A DNA stretch of 64,000 nt from Roseobacter insulae (GTDB taxonomy: Bacteria > Pseudomonadota > Alphaproteobacteria > Rhodobacterales > Rhodobacteraceae), in the NCBI RefSeq assembly GCF_019375555.1, contig NZ_JAHXDN010000002.1, forward strand, positions 806,001 to 870,000, read 5' to 3'. The translations under genes were made by a program, and so were the position numbers. Every line of letters starts with the position of its first letter. The first letter of the stretch is position 1. Positions 52,129-61,468 of this stretch are shown piece after piece. A model generated the notes under the pieces. The model was given only the letters and a program-made list of their open reading frames with translations. It did no database searches and was not told where the DNA came from.

Positions 52129-54090
52129 ATGCTCTTCGTCCTTCGACGGTTGCTCGCCGGCGTTCTGATGGTCGCGGCCTCAGGCCTTGCGGCGGTTGCG
52201 CAAGATACCGATGCGCCGATCCAGACGCTTTTGCAGACCCACGCAGAGGCGATTGCAAAATCGTCACGCAAGACCATTGGGCCTGCAATCGACGCGCTGG
52301 CTGCCAGCGGGTTGGATGATGCCCAAACCGTTTTGCAGCGCTGGCAGGACAAAGAGATGTGGTTTGACAAGGAAACCGGCCTTTTCGTCTTTGCCGAGAA
52401 AGCCGACAACAAGACCCTGACCTTGTTCGATGTGGCGGGGGGCGGCACTATCGGCACGGCGCCGAAGAAATCCTACAAGCAGTTGAAACCCAACTCAGGC
52501 ATTCGCAGCATGATCGGTGCGGCACTTGTCCAGTTCCAGCTCAACAGCCCGGACCCGCTCACGCGCGCCACCGCGCTGAATGCCATCGAGCGGGAGGCGG
52601 AAGCGTCTCACCTCACTGCGCTGCGCGGCGCCATCGACAGCGAGGAAAATCCTTTCCTCAAAACCCGTAAAATCCGTCTTGAGAGGCTGTTGACCATCCG
52701 TTTCGCCGAAGACGATGATACGCGCATTGCCGCCATTAAGAGTTTCGCGGGCGATCTTGGGGTCGATGTGCGCGCTGCATTGAACCCGCTGGTTGCCACC
52801 CGAATTGAAGCGGCGCGGGACGTCCCGGAGGGTGCCATGCCCTTGAAGGTCGGGTCGGATGCGCTGCCGCGCGATGCGGCCTATGCGATCCTCGTGGCGC
52901 AGGATGATGCGCCCGCGCGTGTCTCGCCCGGCGCGCTGCGCGACGCATTGGTTGCCAACATCAAGGATGACCAGATTGCGGGCATTCAGGTCGCAACGCT
53001 GGTTACGGACGAGGCGCGCGCCGATGTCTACGGGCTTCTGGCCGGGGAGGGTCGCGTCGCGCCACTCGTCACCGAGGCGGACGTGACGGCCTCGCTTGAG
53101 CGTTTCCGGTTCTTTGCAACCTACACATCCGCGCCCTTGGCCGTGGCGCTTGCCGCGCAGGCGACGCTTGACGACATCGAAGCCACCGTCGCGCTGAACC
53201 AGACCGCCGATCTGGTGCTGGATGCCCTCTCGCTGGCCTCAATCTATTTCCTCGCCGCGATTGGTCTGGCAATCACCTTCGGCGTCATGGGCGTCATCAA
53301 CATGGCGCATGGGGAGTTCATCATGATGGGCGCGTACACCGGCTATGTCGTCCAGCTGTTCGTGCCTGACTATACGCTGTCAATCCTGCTTGCGATCCCG
53401 CTGGCATTCGCGGTCACCTTCGCCGCGGGCGTTGCACTCGAACGTCTGGTGATCCGCTGGCTCTATCACCGCCCGCTGGAAACGCTGCTGGCGACCTTCG
53501 GCGTCTCCATCGCGCTGCAACAACTCGCCAAGAACATCTTCGGCACACAGGCCCGGCCGCTGACCGCGCCGGGGTGGCTGGATGGGTCGTGGGTTCTTAA
53601 TGACATCGTTTCGATCAGCTACATCCGGATCGCGATCTTCGCGCTGGCGCTTCTTTTCCTGGCGCTCTTTCTGTTCGTAATGAACCGCACGCGCCTGGGT
53701 CTTGAGGTGCGTGCGGTCACGCAAAACCCGCGTATGGCGGCCTCCATGGGCATCAACCCGGACCGTATCAACATGCTGACCTTTGGCTTTGGCTCCGGCA
53801 TCGCGGGCATCGCGGGCGTGGCCATCGGGCTTTACGCGAAAGTCACGTCCGAAATGGGCACAGACTATATCGTGCAAAGCTTCATGACGGTTGTGGTGGG
53901 CGGTGTCGGCAATATCTGGGGCACGCTTCTGGGGGCCACCATGGTTGGTTCGCTGCAAAAGGGTATCGAGTGGTTGAACCCGTCCAATACGCTGGCGGCG
54001 CAGACATATATGATCCTGTTCATCATCCTCTTCATCCAGTTCCGGCCACGCGGTATCATCGCGCTCAAAGGTCGGGCGGCGGAGGCATAG
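52129..54090 (+). CDS. urtB: Urea-type ABC transporter permease UrtB, long form
   Basis: The 653-residue protein has a signal-like start (LLAGVLMVAASGLAAVAQ), a helical periplasmic-type region up to about residue 360, and a LivH-type permease domain (GVMGVINMAHGEFIMMGAYTGYV, GSGIAGIAGVAIGLYAK). The long N-terminal part is typical of UrtB in urea systems. The ATG at 52129 follows AAGGGA. The gene is followed directly by urtC. Confidence 0.93.
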   Translation: MLFVLRRLLAGVLMVAASGLAAVAQDTDAPIQTLLQTHAEAIAKSSRKTIGPAIDALAASGLDDAQTVLQRWQDKEMWFDKETGLFVFAEKADNKTLTLFDVAGGGTIGTAPKKSYKQLKPNSGIRSMIGAALVQFQLNSPDPLTRATALNAIEREAEASHLTALRGAIDSEENPFLKTRKIRLERLLTIRFAEDDDTRIAAIKSFAGDLGVDVRAALNPLVATRIEAARDVPEGAMPLKVGSDALPRDAAYAILVAQDDAPARVSPGALRDALVANIKDDQIAGIQVATLVTDEARADVYGLLAGEGRVAPLVTEADVTASLERFRFFATYTSAPLAVALAAQATLDDIEATVALNQTADLVLDALSLASIYFLAAIGLAITFGVMGVINMAHGEFIMMGAYTGYVVQLFVPDYTLSILLAIPLAFAVTFAAGVALERLVIRWLYHRPLETLLATFGVSIALQQLAKNIFGTQARPLTAPGWLDGSWVLNDIVSISYIRIAIFALALLFLALFLFVMNRTRLGLEVRAVTQNPRMAASMGINPDRINMLTFGFGSGIAGIAGVAIGLYAKVTSEMGTDYIVQSFMTVVVGGVGNIWGTLLGATMVGSLQKGIEWLNPSNTLAAQTYMILFIILFIQFRPRGIIALKGRAAEA

Positions 54091-55347
54091 ATGGCTTACC
54101 TTGCTCTCACCCCGAGACGGCGGCCGCTGGTTGCGCGGTACCCGTCAATCGCCATTTTCCTCGGCATTCTGGCGCTCTTCACTGTCGGCGTGACGGTGCT
54201 GGCCGAAGGCTTCGGCATCGGCCTCATCTCAACAAGTTTCGTCAAGACGCTGGGCAAGACCTTATGCCTTTGTCTCGTTGCCCTGGCGATGGATCTGGTC
54301 TGGGGCTATTGTGGCATCCTTTCGCTGGGGCACATGGCGTTTTTCGGCATCGGCGGATACGCCATCGGCATGTGGCTGATGTATGCCCGCACAGAGCTTA
54401 TCGTGATCGAGAGCCTTGCAGCGGCGCCGCTGCCCCCGACACCGCAGGAAATCTCCGACGGGATCGCCACACAGATCTTCGGGGTGGTGGGGGCGTCGGA
54501 GTTTCCGCCAATATGGTCTGTCGCGCATTCATTGCCGCTGCAGCTCGCGGCAGTGGTGCTTGTGCCCGGGGTACTGGCGCTGGTCTTCGGGTGGCTCGCC
54601 TTCCGAAGCCGGGTCACCGGGGTTTACCTGTCCATCCTGACACAGGCCATGACACTGGCCCTGTCGCTCTACCTGTTCCAGAACGACAGCGGATTGCGTG
54701 GCAACAACGGCCTGTCGGGGTTGCAAAACCTGCCCGGCCTGGATGCGATCCCGCAATCGACCATCTCGATTGTCTTCTTCTGGGCCTCTGCCTTTGCGCT
54801 TGGCCTGGGCTACCTGGTCTGTGCCTGGGTTGTGTCCGGCAAGTTTGGCTCCGTGATCCGCGCCATTCGCGATGATGAGGCGCGGGCGCGCTTCCTGGGC
54901 TATTCGGTCGAGGCTTACAAGCTCTTCATTTTCACCTTCACCGCTGTGATCGCGGGTATCGCGGGCGCGCTTTATTACCCGCAGGCGGGCATCATAAACC
55001 CGGCGGAAATCGCACCCATCGCATCGATCTATCTTGCTGTCTGGGTGGCCATCGGGGGGCGTGGCAAGCTGTACGGGGCGGTGATCGGTGCTGCATTTGT
55101 CTCGCTGCTGTCTTCATGGTTCACCGGAGGGCAGGCACCGGATATCAACCTTGGGGTCTACACCATCCAATGGGTGGACTGGTGGACCATCCTGCTTGGA
55201 CTTTCCTTTGTCGCGGTCACCCTTTTTGCGCCACGCGGCATCGGCGGTCTGTTTGATCTGATCGCCGAACGCCGCAGCCCCGACCGCCATGGCGCGGCGC
55301 TTGGCCCGGACGCCGGGGCATTGCGCGAAAAGGAGGCGGATGCATGA
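54091..55347 (+). CDS. urtC: Urea-type ABC transporter permease UrtC
   Basis: The 418-residue LivM-type permease has MDLVWGYCGILSLGHMAFFGIGGYAIGMW and RFLGYSVEAYKLFIFTFTAVIAGIAGALYYP, with about ten helices. It begins immediately after the urtB stop, and its stop overlaps the start of urtD by four bases, so the run is translationally coupled. Confidence 0.93.
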   Translation: MAYLALTPRRRPLVARYPSIAIFLGILALFTVGVTVLAEGFGIGLISTSFVKTLGKTLCLCLVALAMDLVWGYCGILSLGHMAFFGIGGYAIGMWLMYARTELIVIESLAAAPLPPTPQEISDGIATQIFGVVGASEFPPIWSVAHSLPLQLAAVVLVPGVLALVFGWLAFRSRVTGVYLSILTQAMTLALSLYLFQNDSGLRGNNGLSGLQNLPGLDAIPQSTISIVFFWASAFALGLGYLVCAWVVSGKFGSVIRAIRDDEARARFLGYSVEAYKLFIFTFTAVIAGIAGALYYPQAGIINPAEIAPIASIYLAVWVAIGGRGKLYGAVIGAAFVSLLSSWFTGGQAPDINLGVYTIQWVDWWTILLGLSFVAVTLFAPRGIGGLFDLIAERRSPDRHGAALGPDAGALREKEADA

Positions 55348-56084
55348 GCGCGCTTCTCGAAGTTTCCGGTGTCTCGGTGTCGTTTGACGGGTTCAAGGCG
55401 ATCAACAATCTGACCTTCCAGATCGGCGCGGCCGAGATGCGCGCCGTGATCGGGCCCAACGGGGCCGGCAAGACCACCTTCATGGACATCATCACCGGCA
55501 AGACCAAACCCGATGAAGGTCACGTGCTCTGGGGGGAAAAGTCGATCTCGCTTCTGTCCATGTCCGAAAGCCGCATCGCACAGGAGGGTATCGGCCGCAA
55601 GTTCCAGCGCCCGACGATTTTCGAGGACCAAACAGTCGCCGACAACCTGATGCTTGCGCTCAAGAAAAATCGCTCACCGCTAGCGGTGCTTCGGTTTCGG
55701 CCCCGCGAGGAGGATCACGCCAAGGTCGCGGACCTTGCCGAGCAGATCGGCCTGACAGCGGCGCTGCATCGCAAGTCCGGCGAGTTGTCTCACGGTCAGA
55801 AGCAATGGCTCGAACTCGGCATGCTTCTGGCGCAGGACCCCAGGCTTTTGCTGGTGGATGAGCCCGCCGCAGGCATGACGCCCGCCGAGCGCGAACATAC
55901 CACCGAGATCCTCGTCGAAGCGGCTAAAACCCGCGCCGTTGTGGTCGTGGAACACGACATGGAGTTCGTGCGTCGCCTGAACTGCAAAGTCACGGTCCTG
56001 CATGAAGGCTCGGTGCTGGCCGAGGGCTCGCTTGATCATGTTACCGCAAATGAAAAAGTGATCGAGGTCTACCTTGGCCGATAG
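55344..56084 (+). CDS. urtD: Urea-type ABC transporter ATPase UrtD
   Basis: The 246-residue ATPase has Walker A GPNGAGKTTFMDII, signature LSHGQKQWLELGMLL, Walker B LLLVDEPAAGM and the switch His in VVEHDMEFV. It starts inside the end of urtC. It overlaps the start of urtE by 11 bases. Confidence 0.93.
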   Translation: MSALLEVSGVSVSFDGFKAINNLTFQIGAAEMRAVIGPNGAGKTTFMDIITGKTKPDEGHVLWGEKSISLLSMSESRIAQEGIGRKFQRPTIFEDQTVADNLMLALKKNRSPLAVLRFRPREEDHAKVADLAEQIGLTAALHRKSGELSHGQKQWLELGMLLAQDPRLLLVDEPAAGMTPAEREHTTEILVEAAKTRAVVVVEHDMEFVRRLNCKVTVLHEGSVLAEGSLDHVTANEKVIEVYLGR

Positions 56085-56781
56085 CACTCTCACCCTTGAA
56101 AACCTCACGCTGCACTACAGCGGCAGTCAAATCCTCAACGGCATCTCGATGTCGGCGGACGCGGGCAAGGTCACCTGCGTGATGGGCACCAACGGTGTCG
56201 GGAAAACCAGCCTGTTGAAGGCGATTTCCGGCACACATCCGCGCAGTGGCGGTGACTACGAACTGGCAGGTGAGCGCATTGGCACTGCAAGCGCCCACGC
56301 GCTTGCACAAAAAGGCGTGGCCTATGTGCCTCAGGGCCGGGAGATTTTCCCTTTCCTGACGGTGCGCGACAATCTGGAGACGGGGTTTGCCTGTCTTCCC
56401 CGCAGCGACCGTGTGATCCCGGATGAGGTGTTCGATCTCTTTCCGATCCTGAAAGACTTCCTGAACCGTCGCGGCGGCGATCTTTCCGGCGGACAACAGC
56501 AGCAACTCGCCATCGCACGCGCGCTAATCACGCGGCCAAAACTGCTGTTGCTCGATGAGCCGACCGAGGGAATTCAGCCCAATATCATCAAGCAAATCGG
56601 GGAAGTCATCCGGCTGCTGCGCGACCGCGGTGACATGGCTATCATCCTCGTCGAGCAGTTTTTCGATTTTGCCTATGGGCTTGGCGACACATTTGTCGTG
56701 CTCGACCGTGGGCGGGTCAAAATGCAAGGTACCAAGCAGGAGATTGAATGCCACGATCTTCGCGCGGCTGTGTCAGTCTGA
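56074..56781 (+). CDS. urtE: Urea-type ABC transporter ATPase UrtE
   Basis: The 235-residue ATPase has Walker A GTNGVGKTSLLKAI, signature LSGGQQQQLAIARAL and Walker B LLLLDEPTEGIQP. It starts at a TTG at 56074 that overlaps urtD. This is the last transporter gene; the usual urease genes do not follow. An unrelated leftward cyclase gene ends about 260 bases later. Confidence 0.92.
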   Translation: MADSTLTLENLTLHYSGSQILNGISMSADAGKVTCVMGTNGVGKTSLLKAISGTHPRSGGDYELAGERIGTASAHALAQKGVAYVPQGREIFPFLTVRDNLETGFACLPRSDRVIPDEVFDLFPILKDFLNRRGGDLSGGQQQQLAIARALITRPKLLLLDEPTEGIQPNIIKQIGEVIRLLRDRGDMAIILVEQFFDFAYGLGDTFVVLDRGRVKMQGTKQEIECHDLRAAVSV

Positions 56782-57039
56782 GCGTTTCCCCGTCAACGCG
56801 CAACGAGGCAAAGCGCCCCACCGCGCAAAGGGGCATGCGGTGTGTAGGAGCAGCATTGCGAATTTCATCGCATTTGCAGGCTCGACACCGGGGGCTGAGG
56901 CCCGTGCCCGCGCTGGCTGTCATGCCGATGTGCGTTTGCTTCATGCGCCGCTTGACAATGATACGTGACGCGCGATGTTTTAATATCTGGCGGTCCACGC
57001 GCCCCTTTTCGACCGGGTCAGGCCGCACCGATTTCCGGG

Positions 57040-57840
57040 CTAGTTCAAAGCAAGGAGCGAGGTGGGCTCCTTGATCCCCTTCATTTCCGGCTGCTGGAAC
57101 TGAGCCTCCTCGTAAGGGTGATTTGCCGCGTCGCAGGTTGCCTTGCTGACAAAGGCCTGTCCCGCGGAGGCAGCCGCCGAGATGCGGGCAACCAAATTGA
57201 CGTCGTGGCCAAAAGCGCTGATGTCCTGAATATCGTTGCTGGCGGCAGCGATGGTGCCCAGGAAGGCCTCTCCGGTATGCACACCGATCCCGATGGGAAG
57301 ATCAATCCCCTGTGGGCCGAGCTTTTTGACGTCATTCAGCAAGCGCCGGGCGGCGGCGATACCCTTTTTGGCATGGTCAGGTCCTGCGATCCCGGGAGGC
57401 CAGACGGCAATGACGCCGTCGCCGATGAATTCCAGAACCGAACCATCGGTCTTTGCCATGGCATCCAGCGCAAGGTTCCGAAGCTGCGAAACCAGCTGCA
57501 TGAAATCCCTGGACGGCATCTGTGAGGACAGGCCGGTCGAGTTTCGGATGTCCACAAACATCATCGTCATGGGGGTTTCGATCCCACCGGGGTAGGCTTT
57601 GAGAAACTCGTCACAGGCATTGCAGAAACGCGGGTTCCGCTTCGACTGACGAATGCCCTTGAACGTCTTCAGAAACCAGCCGCCAGCGCCGTTGAACGGC
57701 GCGGTGCAGAGTTTGCAGCGCGGGTCACTTGGCAGAAAACCAAACTTCTTTTTCTTCGAGAGCAAAAGCGGGTGTCCTTCAATCAGGACAAGTTTCCATA
57801 CCTCTTCGTTCCCGTCTTGCTTTTCATAATCATGCTGCAT
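57040..57840 (-). CDS. Class III nucleotide cyclase with Cys pairs, possibly guanylate
   Basis: The 266-residue protein has an N-terminal region with two CxxC pairs (C42/C45 and C73/C76), then a class III cyclase domain. Metal ligands are Asp97 (MMFVDIRNSTG) and Asp141 (FIGDGVIAV), and the transition-state pair is Asn215 and Arg219 (DVNLVARI). The purine-selecting positions are Glu137 and Ser208 rather than the Lys and Asp/Thr of adenylate cyclases, which is the guanylate-like pattern. There is no membrane helix. It is a separate leftward gene between urtE and the histidine-rich protein gene. Confidence 0.85.
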   Translation of the reverse strand: MQHDYEKQDGNEEVWKLVLIEGHPLLLSKKKKFGFLPSDPRCKLCTAPFNGAGGWFLKTFKGIRQSKRNPRFCNACDEFLKAYPGGIETPMTMMFVDIRNSTGLSSQMPSRDFMQLVSQLRNLALDAMAKTDGSVLEFIGDGVIAVWPPGIAGPDHAKKGIAAARRLLNDVKKLGPQGIDLPIGIGVHTGEAFLGTIAAASNDIQDISAFGHDVNLVARISAAASAGQAFVSKATCDAANHPYEEAQFQQPEMKGIKEPTSLLALN

Positions 57841-57853
57841 GGTGGCCCTTGCT

Positions 57854-58780
57854 CTATTGACTTGAGATGAGGAAACGGTCGGGAGTGGGTGAGATATTCA
57901 TCGACGCCTCTTCGGAGCAGGGCATCACGGCTTCGCTGTTTGAGACCCCTGTCGCACAGAGCACGCTGTGGCCTACCGTCACCTGCCGGGCCGGTCCCAT
58001 GCCACGATACATGACCTCGATTGTCTGGCCATTGGCGAAAGGGCTGGCGCAGGGAATTGTCGGCGTTCCCGCATCATCCCGCAGCCGCACCGATGGCACG
58101 GTCACCACCACCCCGGCTTTCAGAAGTGTCGGGCTAAGCCAATCGGGTGCCGATTTGAGCGTAAGCTGATGATCGTAATCGGGACCGAAGGCATCCGGCT
58201 CAAAGGGCCCGCTGGCAAGGCTCGCGGTTTGGAGATTGGTCATATGCGCCTCGCCGTCTTCGCCAAACAGCAGATAGGTCGCGACCTTGGGTTGCTGGTA
58301 ATGATGCGCGAAGGGGCGGAACAGGACCATGCGCCCCACGGTTGCGGTGAAATCCCCCGCGATCGGCAGAACCACCTTTTGCGGATCCCATGGAAAGAAA
58401 TGCGGATCATCGAGGTATTCGGGCGGAAAGGATGGCATGCCCTGAAAGATGTTGGCCCGGAAGGTCGGTTTTTCTCCGGCCGGGATCGCCGGGATGATAA
58501 ACGGGTCTTCGGCGTGATTGCACATCACGATGAAGTCGCCGGGATTGTTCCGCCTGACCTGGCGGTATTCCTGCAAGACGGCTTCCGGCAGGTCTACCCG
58601 GTAGGCGATCTGATACTTGTGCACTTCGTGGTGATATTGCGTCATATGCACGGCAAAGACGTGCTCATATCCCATCAGGGAAAAGGCATGCAGGTGGGGC
58701 GGGTTGTCGACCACATTCGCATGCTGTGGCTCAACGGCAGCCGATGCGGCGGGGGCTTCGTGATGCATGTGGTGCGGCAC
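57854..58780 (-). CDS. Histidine-rich protein of unknown function
   Basis: The 308-residue protein has a His-rich start (MPHHMHHEAP) and His clusters (HMTQYHHEVHKYQ, FAHHYQ) that could bind metal, plus NHAEDPFIIPAIPAG and PPEYLDDPHFFPWDPQ. No known family, signal peptide or membrane helix is recognised. The start could be at codon 5 (the second Met). It lies 6 bases after the PLP decarboxylase stop, so the two genes form an operon and the protein may work with that enzyme. Confidence 0.7.
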   Translation of the reverse strand: MPHHMHHEAPAASAAVEPQHANVVDNPPHLHAFSLMGYEHVFAVHMTQYHHEVHKYQIAYRVDLPEAVLQEYRQVRRNNPGDFIVMCNHAEDPFIIPAIPAGEKPTFRANIFQGMPSFPPEYLDDPHFFPWDPQKVVLPIAGDFTATVGRMVLFRPFAHHYQQPKVATYLLFGEDGEAHMTNLQTASLASGPFEPDAFGPDYDHQLTLKSAPDWLSPTLLKAGVVVTVPSVRLRDDAGTPTIPCASPFANGQTIEVMYRGMGPARQVTVGHSVLCATGVSNSEAVMPCSEEASMNISPTPDRFLISSQ

Positions 58781-58786
58781 GGGACC

Positions 58787-61252
58787 TCAATCTCCGGTAT
58801 TCTTCGCGGCGATGGCCTGCGGATTGGTTGGCGGCTGCGCCGGGGAGGGCAGGTCGGGCCCCTGATAGGGCGATGACGCCCCGCGATAATACTCCCGCCC
58901 GTGGTCGTATTTATGCTGCTCCAGAACGTAGGCGGCGGCGTCACGCGCGATATTGCCGAGCGTTTCGATCACCTTGGGGGTGAAGTCCCCATCCTTGGTC
59001 TGGGTCAGCCAGGGGTTCTGTTGGGTCGAAATCAGAAACTTGATGCCAACGCCCGGTTCCGGGTTGACGCCGATCCTGCGGGCATAGTGATCGACGAACT
59101 CCTGCCCGTAAACCTCCGGATCGAAGCTGGATGAAGTGACCAGCAGATCAACCTCCGGCACCCCGTCGTCGCTGAACTTCTGCATGCTCATCGCTTCGAA
59201 CATGCGCTCGTTCATTTCATTGAGCCGGGAAATCTTGCGGTTCTGCGCGTAGCCGTCGAGATAATTGAACGTATAGGCCACGATGCATTGATCAGACCCC
59301 ATTTCGGAAAACAGTTCGCGCAATTCGAAATCCTTTGCCAATGCCGCCATCAGGTGGTCGTCATCGGGTGCCGCGAAGATCTTGTCGCGGATCATGGCGA
59401 TCTGTTTGCGGACGTCGGTGCGCGAGGCGCCCACCTTCTCTGCGGGAAGGCGCTGAAACGTCGTGACGTAGAAGGGGTCATCCGAGCCCGCCATGCTGAC
59501 CAGCCCCGCGTAGAAGCGTTTGCTTGCGAACATGCACTTGCCGAGGAGCGCGCCGTAGCCGGTTCTGTCCGCCGGTATCAGGCTGTGAGACAGGTAGACG
59601 GCGGTGGCCGCGGCGCCTGGTTTGGAACCTTCCACACCGTAAAACCCGACCGACTGCGCGATGTCGCCATGCTGAACGACCGGCGAAGCGAAGGCGATCA
59701 GATGCCGCAGGCCACCGTTACGGTAGCACAAGGCGCCAGCCGGATAGACGACAAAGCCCCCCTTGTGCGGATCAACCGTTATCGTGTCGCAATGTTTCAG
59801 GGCACGGTATTGTCGGCGTACATATTCATTCAGATGCAGGCCGGGCGCGAACATCGCGTTACGGCGATCAAAGATCGCATGCGCGGCCCAGTCTTTCAGC
59901 TTCTGCGGCTCGGGGATGCCGTCCGGGTCGTCGACGCCGAATACCCGCACCATCTGGCGTTCTATCTCGGCCCGCTCCTCGTCGGAGCGTGCGGCATCGT
60001 GTTGCCGATCCAGATTGGATTCGCGCAGCATGGAGGCAAAATACCCGCCCCAGGCCGCGTCGGCGTGGAGCGAGAACTCCAGCCCGCGCTCGCGGAACTC
60101 GTTGCGGATCTTGACGATTTCATGCAGCGGGTCGACCGCACTTTCTTCGGTGGTGCCAATGACGGCAACGACCTGCACGACCGGGCGCCCCTCCTTCAGG
60201 CAGTCTTCGAGCATCCGCCGCAGGTGCACCGGGTCGGTGCGGGCATCCAGATCAACCCGGATGCCATGTACGGCCGCGCGACCCAGACCTAGAAGAGACC
60301 CCGCCTTGATCCACGAGTAATGCGCGGTGGCCGGTGTCATCACAACCGGTGCGGGCGTATCGGGCAGGAACCTGCGGTGAAACTCCAACAGCCCGAGATC
60401 CTGAATCGAATACCCGGCCAGCGCCGCCTTCAGCACGTCTTCGCTGATTCCCGCGGTCCTGGAGATGCGCATGGGCAGCTTGATCACCTGATCTATCGGC
60501 AGGTTCAGGAGGGTCCAGTTGTCGAGATCGAGCAGGCGATGGCGCTTGCCCTTCAGGGTGGTGACAGTCACGTCGCGCGCCGGTGCCATATCGGGATCGT
60601 GCCGGATCGCGGCGGCCAGCCCCACGGCCAGGTATTTGATGTTGCGCGCGGCCCACATGCTTTCGATGTTGGCGACGCTGCCGTCGCAGGTGATGTGACC
60701 CCAGGGCCGGATCGCCCCGTGCCTGACCTCCTCGCGGTCGGGGATGGTGTATCCCAGCATCCGGCACAGATCGTCGCCCACTTCCATTTCGAGCGCGGTG
60801 GTGATCGGCGAGGCTTCGGGCGTGCAATTGTTCTGGTTATAAAGCATCGTCGCGAAGTAGCCGACGACGCTGGGCAGCGTGGTGTCCCAGTACATATGGC
60901 TCTGGTTGCGGTAGCTGGCCATCGGCACGGACCCACGCAGAAAGCCAAGAACCTCCTGAAAGCGGCTTTTGAAGAGGTCCCGCCCGGTGTTGAAACCCGC
61001 GGCTTCCAGCTCCTCGACAGAGAATGTTTCCGGGTCGTCCGGCTTGAAGTCGTGGCGGGCCTTCACGGCTTCGTCGATCGCCAGCGTGATCATCTCGCGC
61101 AGGAAATCCTCGTTCTCGGCCTTTGGCCCCAGAAACCAGGCTGCCGGCAAACTGCCCCCGGGGCGATCCAAACTTAACTTGTCCTGAAAGGCGTCGCGTC
61201 GAAACTCTTCGATATCCCGCACCAGCTTGGTGCGTTGCCGACTGATAACCAT
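58787..61252 (-). CDS. Large PLP-dependent decarboxylase, unknown substrate
   Basis: The 821-residue group II-type decarboxylase has PLP lysine Lys497 in TITVDPHKGGFVVYPAGALCY, HADAAWGGYFASM for the cofactor Asp, and a long C-terminal part (from about residue 570) with NYLDGYAQN and FDPEVYGQEFVDHYARRIG. It is much longer than glutamate or aspartate decarboxylases (about 450-550). The substrate may be an amino acid but cannot be named from sequence. It is followed by the histidine-rich gene. The start MVISRQRTKLV at 61252 has only a weak ribosome site. Confidence 0.85.
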   Translation of the reverse strand: MVISRQRTKLVRDIEEFRRDAFQDKLSLDRPGGSLPAAWFLGPKAENEDFLREMITLAIDEAVKARHDFKPDDPETFSVEELEAAGFNTGRDLFKSRFQEVLGFLRGSVPMASYRNQSHMYWDTTLPSVVGYFATMLYNQNNCTPEASPITTALEMEVGDDLCRMLGYTIPDREEVRHGAIRPWGHITCDGSVANIESMWAARNIKYLAVGLAAAIRHDPDMAPARDVTVTTLKGKRHRLLDLDNWTLLNLPIDQVIKLPMRISRTAGISEDVLKAALAGYSIQDLGLLEFHRRFLPDTPAPVVMTPATAHYSWIKAGSLLGLGRAAVHGIRVDLDARTDPVHLRRMLEDCLKEGRPVVQVVAVIGTTEESAVDPLHEIVKIRNEFRERGLEFSLHADAAWGGYFASMLRESNLDRQHDAARSDEERAEIERQMVRVFGVDDPDGIPEPQKLKDWAAHAIFDRRNAMFAPGLHLNEYVRRQYRALKHCDTITVDPHKGGFVVYPAGALCYRNGGLRHLIAFASPVVQHGDIAQSVGFYGVEGSKPGAAATAVYLSHSLIPADRTGYGALLGKCMFASKRFYAGLVSMAGSDDPFYVTTFQRLPAEKVGASRTDVRKQIAMIRDKIFAAPDDDHLMAALAKDFELRELFSEMGSDQCIVAYTFNYLDGYAQNRKISRLNEMNERMFEAMSMQKFSDDGVPEVDLLVTSSSFDPEVYGQEFVDHYARRIGVNPEPGVGIKFLISTQQNPWLTQTKDGDFTPKVIETLGNIARDAAAYVLEQHKYDHGREYYRGASSPYQGPDLPSPAQPPTNPQAIAAKNTGD

Positions 61253-61468
61253 AGATGTCCCCCGCGACCGGAAAGCGCATTGTTTGTCGTATCACGCCAT
61301 CCTTCCGCTAACGGTAACAATATATTAACTATTTCTCCAACGAAAAAATCTTTCCTGGAGCAGTGCAAACGGATGTTCACAGCTGTGGTTGCGATTTTTC
61401 AGCCATGCAACCGACGGGATGCAGCGCCCTCACCGCCCATTGGGTGGCCTTCGCGTTGCCGCCGCCTT

